From Candidatus Pelagibacterales bacterium (GTDB taxonomy: Bacteria > Pseudomonadota > Alphaproteobacteria > TMED109): a stretch of 13,195 nucleotides of DNA. This document shows, piece after piece, positions 7,419 to 13,195 of this stretch (its first letter is position 1; each line of letters starts with the position of its first letter). Position numbers and translations under genes: made by a program. The notes beneath the pieces are model-generated. The model saw only the letters and a list, made by a program, of their open reading frames with translations, had not been told where the DNA came from and searched no databases. Where the stretch lies: contig NYVM01000101.1 in assembly GCA_002684605.1 (NCBI GenBank), forward strand, positions 1-13,195, in the 5' to 3' direction.

Positions 7419-7723
7419 TAAAAATTGAAGGATCGGATATTGGTTTTATAGACGTTATGGATTTAGATATAAAACAAGATTTTAAAAAAAAAATAAAAAA
7501 ACATTTATTAGACTTAATTATTGATTGCTCTAAAACTATCCCTGACAAATCTTTTTTATCCGAAATTCGGTCTTTTCAAAAGACTCACAATCGATGTTTT
7601 GTTATTATCATTCCTATAGAAAGGAAAATTAATTATCCTGAATCTTGGGATTTAGTACCAACTAAGCAAGAGGCTTTGGACTTCATTTCCTTTGAACAAA
7701 TACAACGTGAATTAGGTTTTTGA
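7415..7723 (+). CDS. Small conserved-looking protein preceding RNase Z (STAS-like?)
   Basis: A 102-residue protein without signal peptide or membrane segment. It starts inside the pyrB stop (ATGA) and ends one base before rnz, so translation is probably coupled to both. Residues 32-38 (LDLIIDC) and 60-67 (RCFVIIIP) look like beta strands in an alternating alpha/beta fold, as in STAS domains. The C-terminus VPTKQEALDFISFEQIQRELGF is distinctive; from memory, small proteins ending in a VPT-x-EA ... ELGF or DLGF pattern sit beside RNase Z in many Flavobacteriia. That is recollection, not a search. The function is unknown. A run of A10, then T, then A7 (7484-7501) encodes FKKKIKK. The fold assignment is tentative, but the gene itself is well supported by its tight fit. 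Confidence 0.8.
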   Translation: MIKIEGSDIGFIDVMDLDIKQDFKKKIKKHLLDLIIDCSKTIPDKSFLSEIRSFQKTHNRCFVIIIPIERKINYPESWDLVPTKQEALDFISFEQIQRELGF

Positions 7724-7724
7724 T

Positions 7725-8633
7725 ATGTTAGAGTTAACTATTTTAGGTTGTCATTCTGCAACACCTAGAGAAAACAAACACACTTCCTCTCAATTGCTAG
7801 ATGTCCAAGGAAACCTTTTTTTAATCGACTGTGGAGAAGGGACTCAAATGCAATTGCGGAGAGCAAAAGTTAAATTTACTCGCATTAAGCATATTTTTAT
7901 TTCTCATTTGCACGGAGATCACTTTTACGGTCTCATTGGTTTGATAAGTACATTTCGTTTACTTGGTCGTACAACTCAACTTAATATATATGGACCCAAG
8001 GGAATTAAAGAAATTATTACATTACAGCTAAAAATGTCGAATTCTTGGACAGATTATTCTTTATATTTTCACGAATTATCTTCACCAAATAGTGAAAAAA
8101 TATTCGAGGACGATACTATTTGTGTTTCTACGCTGCCTTTAGATCATCGTATTTACACAAATGGTTTTCTATTTACTACTAAAACGGTCAAACGTAAAAT
8201 AAATTCTAAAGCCACAGAAAGTTTGAATTTAGAACCTTTCCATTACTCTCAATTACAAAACGGTCTTGGTATAGAGCTAGCGAATGGAATCTTTAAAGAA
8301 AATAAAGAGCTTACTTTAAATCCAGAACCCTCAAAAAAATATGCATATTGTAGTGACACAGCATACAATGAGGAACTGATTTCACTTATAAAGGGGGTTG
8401 ACTTATTATACCATGAAGCTACATTTTTAGAAAAACATTCAGATTTAGCAAAAAAAACTAAACACAGTACAGCACTTCAAGCTGCAAAAATTGCAAATTC
8501 TGCAAATGTAAAAAAACTATTATTAGGTCATTATTCGAATCGTTATTCTGATAAAAAGGACTTTATTAAAGAAGCTTCTACAGTTTTTGAATCAATTCTT
8601 TTATCTGAAGATTTAAAAACTTATTCTATTTAA
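7725..8633 (+). CDS. rnz: Ribonuclease Z (tRNA 3' endonuclease)
   Basis: Metallo-beta-lactamase fold zinc endonuclease that removes 3' trailers from tRNA precursors. The 302 residues fit the short bacterial form. Metal ligands are clear: the HLHGDH motif (61-66), His141 in PLDHR, Asp211 in YCSDTAYN, and His269 in LGHYSNRY. His247 in KHSTA is a further conserved position, and HEATF (230-234) is typical of the family. The N-terminus TILGCHSATP matches the usual start of the family. Residues about 152-200 replace beta-lactamase core sequence and probably form the flexible arm that binds the tRNA elbow. It is separated from the small upstream gene by a single base (TGATATG) and from pdxH by 28 bases. 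Confidence 0.96.
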   Translation: MLELTILGCHSATPRENKHTSSQLLDVQGNLFLIDCGEGTQMQLRRAKVKFTRIKHIFISHLHGDHFYGLIGLISTFRLLGRTTQLNIYGPKGIKEIITLQLKMSNSWTDYSLYFHELSSPNSEKIFEDDTICVSTLPLDHRIYTNGFLFTTKTVKRKINSKATESLNLEPFHYSQLQNGLGIELANGIFKENKELTLNPEPSKKYAYCSDTAYNEELISLIKGVDLLYHEATFLEKHSDLAKKTKHSTALQAAKIANSANVKKLLLGHYSNRYSDKKDFIKEASTVFESILLSEDLKTYSI

Positions 8634-8661
8634 ATAAAATCAATTGTAAATTGCATAATAT

Positions 8662-9312
8662 ATGGATAAAGAAGATATAGGACAACTAAGAAAGTCATAC
8701 GATAAAAGTTCATTAGACTTATCTGATGTTGGCGACGATCCTATAGGTTTTTTTAAAAAATGGTTTGATGAAGCATCTAATCATTCTGAAATTGAAGAAG
8801 CTAACGCGATGTCCCTAGCGACCCTGGGGATAGACGATTTTCCAAAGTCTAGGGTGGTTTTGCTTAAAGCTTTCACAGATAAAGGCTTTGTTTTTTATAC
8901 AAACTACCAAAGTGAGAAAGGGTTAGCAATTGCTCATCATCCAAAAGTTGGATTATCTTTTTTTTGGCCTCCTCTTGAGCGTCAAGTAATTATTAAAGGA
9001 TTGATTCAAAAAACACCTTCAGACTTGTCAGATGAATATTTTAATTCAAGACCAAAAGGAAGTCAATTAGGAGCTATTGTATCTGATCAAAGTAATGTAA
9101 TTTCAGATAGAACAATTATAGAAGCTAAATTAAATGCTTTAGAGATTCAATATAAAAATGAAGAAATTCCTCGTCCAGATAACTGGGGTGGTTATCTGGT
9201 CATTCCTAAATCTATCGAGTTTTGGCAAGGTAGACCTAATCGATTACATGATCGAATACGTTGTCATTTACGTCAAACAGGATTGTGGGATTTAGAACGA
9301 TTAGCACCATGA
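8662..9312 (+). CDS. pdxH: Pyridoxamine/pyridoxine 5'-phosphate oxidase
   Basis: FMN-dependent enzyme that oxidises pyridoxamine or pyridoxine 5'-phosphate to pyridoxal 5'-phosphate, the cofactor of aminotransferases. It normally acts as a homodimer. The 216 residues are full length. FMN and substrate motifs are RVVLLK (64-69), YTNYQSEKG (79-87), LERQV (105-109), NSRPKGSQLGA (128-138), WGGY (175-178), FWQGRPNRLHDR (187-198) and the canonical C-terminal ERLAP. The N-terminal MDKEDIGQLRKSY matches the family's start (I-x-x-L-R-x-x-Y). It follows rnz after 28 bases, the loosest joint in the chain, but I find no promoter motif there. sixA follows after one base (TGATATG). Confidence 0.97.
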   Translation: MDKEDIGQLRKSYDKSSLDLSDVGDDPIGFFKKWFDEASNHSEIEEANAMSLATLGIDDFPKSRVVLLKAFTDKGFVFYTNYQSEKGLAIAHHPKVGLSFFWPPLERQVIIKGLIQKTPSDLSDEYFNSRPKGSQLGAIVSDQSNVISDRTIIEAKLNALEIQYKNEEIPRPDNWGGYLVIPKSIEFWQGRPNRLHDRIRCHLRQTGLWDLERLAP

Positions 9313-9313
9313 T

Positions 9314-9799
9314 ATGAAAAAATTAGTTTTAATACGTCATGCTAAATCTTCATGGGAATTTAATTTAGAAGATCGTGACCGACCCTTAAGTAAAAAGGGA
9401 ATAAAACGAATTAAACAAATGGCAATGCATAACCCTGAAATTTTTTCATCATCTGAAATTATTTTTTCAAGTACTGCAAATAGAGCTACACACACAACAT
9501 CAATCTTGGTTAATAGCTTATTAATTTCTTTTAAAACAGTTAATCTTGTTGAGGACCTTTATACCTTCGAAGCCTCTAAATTGATAAATTTTTTAAAAAA
9601 ATTATCAGATAAATATGATAGTGTTATTTGTGTTGGTCATAATCCTGCATTTACTGATGCAGCGTCATATCTTAGTAATACAGAATTAGATTATTTACCA
9701 ACTTCTGCATGGGCAAAATTAGAATTTCAACAAAGTAAGTGGACTAATATAGCATATGGAGCATTAACTTTAGGAATACCAAAAATAATTTTAAAGTAG
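9314..9799 (+). CDS. sixA: Histidine phosphatase family protein, SixA-like
   Basis: Small branch-2 histidine phosphatase of 161 residues. The catalytic RHA motif is LIRHAKSSW (6-14; Arg8, phospho-accepting His9). RDRPLSKKG (21-29) is typical of SixA-like proteins. SSTANRATHTT (52-62) carries the phosphate-binding Arg, Glu80 is a candidate acid, and VGHNPAF (107-113) supplies the second His. In E. coli SixA removes phosphate from histidine on signalling or PTS phosphotransfer proteins; the substrate here is unknown. It lies one base after pdxH and one base before ppk1, followed by ppx, so a link to phosphate or polyphosphate metabolism is plausible but inferred. The family call is solid; the exact SixA name is less so. 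Confidence 0.87.
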   Translation: MKKLVLIRHAKSSWEFNLEDRDRPLSKKGIKRIKQMAMHNPEIFSSSEIIFSSTANRATHTTSILVNSLLISFKTVNLVEDLYTFEASKLINFLKKLSDKYDSVICVGHNPAFTDAASYLSNTELDYLPTSAWAKLEFQQSKWTNIAYGALTLGIPKIILK

Positions 9800-9800
9800 T

Positions 9801-11858
9801 ATGAAAAAGCAAGAAAGGTATATCAACAGAGAATTAAGTTGGTTAGACTTTAATGGCCGTGTACTTCAAGAAGCAGCCGACCCAGATGTTCCACTTTTAG
9901 AGCGCCTTCGATTTATAGGAATTTTCTCTAATAACTTAGATGAATTTTTTCAGGTCCGTTTTGCAACTGTCCAGCGGATTGCTCAATCAGAAAAATCAGG
10001 GAAAAATATTTTTGGAGGTTTGACAGCTTCAGATTTATTGAAAACTATTACTCAAAAAGTAATTAAACAACAAAAAGAAAGTACACAGATTCTTAGTTCT
10101 ATTGAAGTAGAGTTAGAAAAAGAAGAGATTTATTTTATTAATGAAAGTGAAGTTTTAAAGGAACACGAGACTTTTCTAAAAGAATATTTTATTCAAAAAG
10201 TAAGCCCTTCATTAATGACGATTATTGTTTCTGAAGATGATAATCAGGATTTTTCAGATAATAATGCATTTTTAGCAGTAAAGTTAATTTTTGATGAAAA
10301 AAAAGAAGTTAAGACACAATTTGCTTTAATTGAATTGCCAACTGATTTAGATCGTTTTATTGTTTTACCAAGTATTAACAACAAGAAATACGTTATGTTT
10401 CTTGATGATTTGATACGATATCATTTTCATATAATTTTCAATTTTTTCGAATATACTCATATAGAGTCTCATATGATTAAAGTCACTCGTGATGCAGAAT
10501 TAGATATGGAAGGTGATGTGTCTAAGAGTTATATAAATAAAATTGTTAAAAGTGTACGGGATCGTTTTCTTGCAGAACCTGTTCGTCTGGTTCATGATAA
10601 AGATATTTCTAAAGAAGCTATTAATATGGTTAAAAAAATTCTTCGTGTTGGCACTAACGATAGCCTTATTCCTGGAGGTCGTTATCATCATCGAAGAGAT
10701 TATATGAACTTTCCACAATTAAATCGAAGTGATTTACAATATGAGCGAAAAGAAGCCCTACCAATAAATGGCCTTTCTTTGGAGAAAAGTATTTTTAAAG
10801 CAATAAAGCAAAAAGATTATCTAATATACACTCCATATCATAGTTTTTCTTTCGTTATAAAATTTTTGCGTGAAGCTGCTTTAGATCCAGAAGTAACAAT
10901 TATAAAAATAACAATTTATCGTCTTTCTAGACTTTCGAATGTTGCAAGTTCTTTAATTAATGCTGCCAAGAATGGAAAAAAAGTTTTAGTTCAAATAGAG
11001 CTTCAAGCACGCTTTGATGAAACCAACAATATAATATATGCTGAACAAATGCAGGCTGCTGGGGTAGAACTTATTTTTGGTATTCCTGGTTTAAAAGTCC
11101 ATTCTAAAATATGCGTAATTGAAAAGTCAACTCAAGGAAAAAAAAGACGATATGGCTTTATAAGTACTGGTAATTTTAATGAAGACACAGCAAAAGTTTA
11201 TACAGATTATACCTTATTTACATCAAATCAAAAAGTACTTAAAGAAGTAAATAAAGTTTTCAACTTTTTACAAGTACATTATAAGCTTAAAGCTTATAAA
11301 CACCTTATAGTATCTCCTCATCATACTCACAATGCTTTGGTTAAAATGATTAACAAGGAGATTGAAAATCATAAAATAGGACTTCCAAGTGGAATTCGTC
11401 TTAAGTTGAATGCAATTACTAATTTCTCAATAATTGAAAAACTTTATCAAGCAAGCAATGAAGGTGTAAAAATTCAAATGGTTGTCAGAGGTATTTGTTG
11501 TTTGATTCCTGGTATTAAGGGAATGAGTGAAAATATAGAGGTTTTAAGTGTTGTGGATAAATTTTTAGAGCACCCTAGGGTATATGAATTTATAAATGGT
11601 GGTTCTCTAATTACGTACATATCTTCAGCAGATTTTATGACAAGAAATATTGAAAATCGATTAGAGGTTGCAGCTCCAATATACGACCCAGAGTTACAAC
11701 GTCAAATTAAAGATGTTTTTGATATTATTTGGAATGACAATGTTAAAGCTAGAAGATTGAATGGTCCTATTCAAAATAATTTTGTTAAAAATAATTCAAA
11801 ACCTAACCGCTCTCAGTTTAAAATTTATGAATACTATAAAAAAGAGGTAGATCAATGA
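9801..11858 (+). CDS. ppk1: Polyphosphate kinase 1
   Basis: Reversibly polymerises the gamma-phosphate of ATP into inorganic polyphosphate. At 685 residues it is a complete PPK1. The N-terminal domain starts with the signature YINRELSWLDFNGRVLQEA (7-25) and NNLDEFFQVR (44-53). The catalytic half, of phospholipase-D-like fold, has IYRLS (372-376) and LQARFDETNNI (401-411). VHSKICVIE (433-441) carries the phosphorylated His434, matching E. coli His435. The second conserved histidine is in EHPRVYEF (His591, matching E. coli His592). SSADFMTRNIENRLEV (608-623) completes the active site. The start is one base after the sixA stop (TAGTATG) and the end overlaps ppx by ATGA. The pairing with an exopolyphosphatase is common in bacteria. 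Confidence 0.98.
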   Translation: MKKQERYINRELSWLDFNGRVLQEAADPDVPLLERLRFIGIFSNNLDEFFQVRFATVQRIAQSEKSGKNIFGGLTASDLLKTITQKVIKQQKESTQILSSIEVELEKEEIYFINESEVLKEHETFLKEYFIQKVSPSLMTIIVSEDDNQDFSDNNAFLAVKLIFDEKKEVKTQFALIELPTDLDRFIVLPSINNKKYVMFLDDLIRYHFHIIFNFFEYTHIESHMIKVTRDAELDMEGDVSKSYINKIVKSVRDRFLAEPVRLVHDKDISKEAINMVKKILRVGTNDSLIPGGRYHHRRDYMNFPQLNRSDLQYERKEALPINGLSLEKSIFKAIKQKDYLIYTPYHSFSFVIKFLREAALDPEVTIIKITIYRLSRLSNVASSLINAAKNGKKVLVQIELQARFDETNNIIYAEQMQAAGVELIFGIPGLKVHSKICVIEKSTQGKKRRYGFISTGNFNEDTAKVYTDYTLFTSNQKVLKEVNKVFNFLQVHYKLKAYKHLIVSPHHTHNALVKMINKEIENHKIGLPSGIRLKLNAITNFSIIEKLYQASNEGVKIQMVVRGICCLIPGIKGMSENIEVLSVVDKFLEHPRVYEFINGGSLITYISSADFMTRNIENRLEVAAPIYDPELQRQIKDVFDIIWNDNVKARRLNGPIQNNFVKNNSKPNRSQFKIYEYYKKEVDQ

Positions 11859-12739
11859 AAATTAGGAAGTACGGAGCAATAGATATTGGCTCCAATGCTG
11901 TTAGATTACTTGTTTCTAATGTGATTGATTATAAAGGTCAAGTTTTTTTTCAAAAAAATGCTCTCGTAAGAGTTCCAATCCGTTTAGGGCAAGATGCCTT
12001 TACTAAAGGTGAAATTTCAAAAAAAAATATAGGACGTATTATTAAATCAATGAAGGCTTTCCGATTGCTTATGAAAGTTCATGGCGTAGAAGATTATCTT
12101 GCCTTTGCTACTTCTGCGCTTCGAGGTGCAAAAAATTGCTCACAGGTTGTAGAAAGAGTTTTTAATAAATCTAAAATTCAAATCGAAATAATTGATGGAA
12201 AAAAAGAAGCTAAAATCATTTCTAATACCAATGTTTTTGAAAATATTGATATTGAAAAGACTTTTCTCTTCATAGATGTGGGAGGTGGAAGTACTGAAAT
12301 AAGTATCTTAAAAGGAGGTAAAAGACTAAATTCAAATTCTTTTAAGATTGGAACGGTTCGATTATTAAACAAGGATTTTGATCAGCGAATTTGGAATCAA
12401 TTAGAAATATGGGTAAAAAAACATACTAAAATTTATTCTAAAGTTTATCTTTTAGGAACAGGTGGGAATATTAACAAGTTGCATAAAATTTCTAATGTAA
12501 AAGATAATCGTCCCATTACTTTTTTAACATTAAATCTTATTTACAATAAGTTAAATGAGTTAACTTATGAAGAGCGAATTATTGATTTGGGATTAAATCC
12601 AGATAGATCTGATGTTATCATACCAGCAACTAAACTTTTTTTAAAAATATTTGAATGGAGTGGAGCAAAAGTTATTTATGTGCCAAAAGTTGGTCTTTCC
12701 GATGGAATGATTCGAGAGTTATATAAAAATAAAAACTAA
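11855..12739 (+). CDS. ppx: Exopolyphosphatase / pppGpp phosphatase family protein
   Basis: ASKHA-fold phosphatase of the Ppx/GppA family. It removes terminal phosphate from polyphosphate or converts pppGpp to ppGpp; the sequence alone does not separate the two. Motifs are AIDIGSNAVRLL (8-19), ATSALR (85-90), catalytic Glu118 in DGKKEAK, DVGGGSTEIS (141-150), GTGGNINKL (201-209), NPDRSDVIIPA (248-258) and GLSDGMI (280-286). The 294 residues cover only the two ASKHA domains; the C-terminal HD-like domain of E. coli Ppx (about 510 residues) is absent, as in many short bacterial forms. The overlap with ppk1 (ATGA, 11855-11858) favours a polyphosphate role, making a synthesis/degradation pair. 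It is the last gene of the chain. Confidence 0.94.
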   Translation: MKIRKYGAIDIGSNAVRLLVSNVIDYKGQVFFQKNALVRVPIRLGQDAFTKGEISKKNIGRIIKSMKAFRLLMKVHGVEDYLAFATSALRGAKNCSQVVERVFNKSKIQIEIIDGKKEAKIISNTNVFENIDIEKTFLFIDVGGGSTEISILKGGKRLNSNSFKIGTVRLLNKDFDQRIWNQLEIWVKKHTKIYSKVYLLGTGGNINKLHKISNVKDNRPITFLTLNLIYNKLNELTYEERIIDLGLNPDRSDVIIPATKLFLKIFEWSGAKVIYVPKVGLSDGMIRELYKNKN

Positions 12740-12787
12740 ACTGATTAACCTATATATTGATATAATAATAGATGCTAGATCTTAAAA

Positions 12788-12807
12788 AATAATATATTAT
12801 TGTTTTT
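12788..12807. terminator. Possible AT-only terminator between convergent ppx and dnaX
   Basis: AATAATATATTATT (12788-12801) is a perfect 14-base palindrome followed by GTTTTT. Its stem contains only A-T pairs, so it would be weak, but it lies in the 87-base gap where two genes converge, with T and A runs on either side. No better hairpin is visible there. Confidence 0.3.
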
Positions 12808-12826
12808 GGTGAAACGAGAAAATTTT

Positions 12827-13195
12827 TCAAAAATCTAAATCAAATCTGTCCCTTAGCTCTTCTAATGAAGGGTTTAGTTTTTTAAGGTATTTATATTTTT
12901 CATTAACAGAATATACTAATTCTTCTTTAGTGGCTTCTGAAATGAGAATTTCTACTTTTATACCATAATTACTTAATCTTTTTCTCAAGAAGGGAAGAAG
13001 ATTATCCATTTCTTTTATCATTTCGACTTTGTTCATTTCACTAGGAACTGTTAAAGAAATTTCGTTACCCCCTTTTAAGTTAATACTACTGACTCCAAAT
13101 ATTGATGCTAGATTCTTCTTCCCTTTTTTTTTCAAGTTTAATATATATTCTTTCCAAAGAGATTCAAGTGTTTTAAATTCAAAATCATGTCTTGG
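12827..13195 (-). CDS. dnaX: DNA polymerase III gamma/tau subunit, C-terminal part (partial)
   Basis: The frame is open from the right window edge to a TGA at 12827-12829, giving 122 residues with no stop, so the gene's 5' end lies beyond the window. A start inside the window is unlikely: TTG at 13133-13135 is possible, but good coding sequence (PRHDFEFKTLESLWKEYI) continues upstream. The pattern LWKEY ... KGKKNLASIF ... NEISLTV ... LLPFLRKRLSNYGIKVEI ... KLNPSLEELRDRFDLDF matches the C-terminal tail of flavobacterial DnaX as I remember it. The AAA+ clamp-loader part is not visible, so the name rests on the tail only. An A9 run at 13132-13124 lies between the Trp-containing helix and the final domain (see findings). 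The gene converges on ppx. Confidence 0.78.
   Translation of the reverse strand, partial: PRHDFEFKTLESLWKEYILNLKKKGKKNLASIFGVSSINLKGGNEISLTVPSEMNKVEMIKEMDNLLPFLRKRLSNYGIKVEILISEATKEELVYSVNEKYKYLKKLNPSLEELRDRFDLDF

Noticed and set aside
1..13195. Defence system, prophage, insertion sequence or CRISPR array
   Set aside because: Every sizeable gene is a recognisable core gene in a compact arrangement. I saw no transposase, integrase, terminal inverted repeats or spaced direct repeats.

Overview
The window is a strongly AT-rich bacterial chromosome segment. It most likely comes from the Bacteroidota, class Flavobacteriia or a near relative. Four things point there. The Lon N-terminus ([18 protein letters not shown]) and the lysine-rich S1 protein look flavobacterial. 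Two sites match the Bacteroidota sigma factor consensus (TTTG-N19-TAnnTTTG). Shine-Dalgarno sequences are almost absent in front of the genes. A small acidic/basic protein ending in ELGF sits just before RNase Z, an arrangement I recall from Flavobacteriia but could not look up. All genes are ordinary core genes; I see no mobile element, CRISPR array, tRNA or rRNA.

Layout. Positions 1-40 hold the probable tail of an unidentified gene, followed by a clear terminator at 75-99. About 400 bases without a convincing gene then lead to lon (509-2977) and cmk (2996-3670), 18 bases apart. A consensus promoter (3708-3738) starts the rpsA unit. Its leader of about 100 nt carries a GC-rich hairpin, a possible pseudoknot or alternative helix reaching the rpsA start, and a 16-codon upstream reading frame that ends inside rpsA. 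rpsA (3846-5852) encodes a six-domain S1 protein with a Lys/Ala repeat tail at its N-terminus and ends at a strong hairpin terminator (5878-5904).

A second consensus promoter element (5921-5928) lies only 15 bases before pyrR. It probably drives a very tight chain of eight genes: pyrR, pyrB, a 102-codon gene, rnz, pdxH, sixA, ppk1 and ppx/gppA (5944-12739). Most junctions are 4-base ATGA overlaps or 1-base gaps; the only looser joint is 28 bases before pdxH. On the opposite strand the 3' end of dnaX (12827 to the window edge) converges on ppx.

How the genes relate. cmk, pyrR and pyrB serve pyrimidine nucleotide supply. rpsA and rnz serve translation and tRNA maturation. pdxH makes pyridoxal phosphate. 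sixA, ppk1 and ppx form a phosphate/polyphosphate group, and lon is a protease that polyphosphate controls in E. coli.

The parts most worth a second look are the rpsA leader, the very short pyrR leader (which leaves no room for a PyrR attenuator), the conserved-looking small protein before RNase Z, and an A9 run in dnaX where slippage would make a shortened product.
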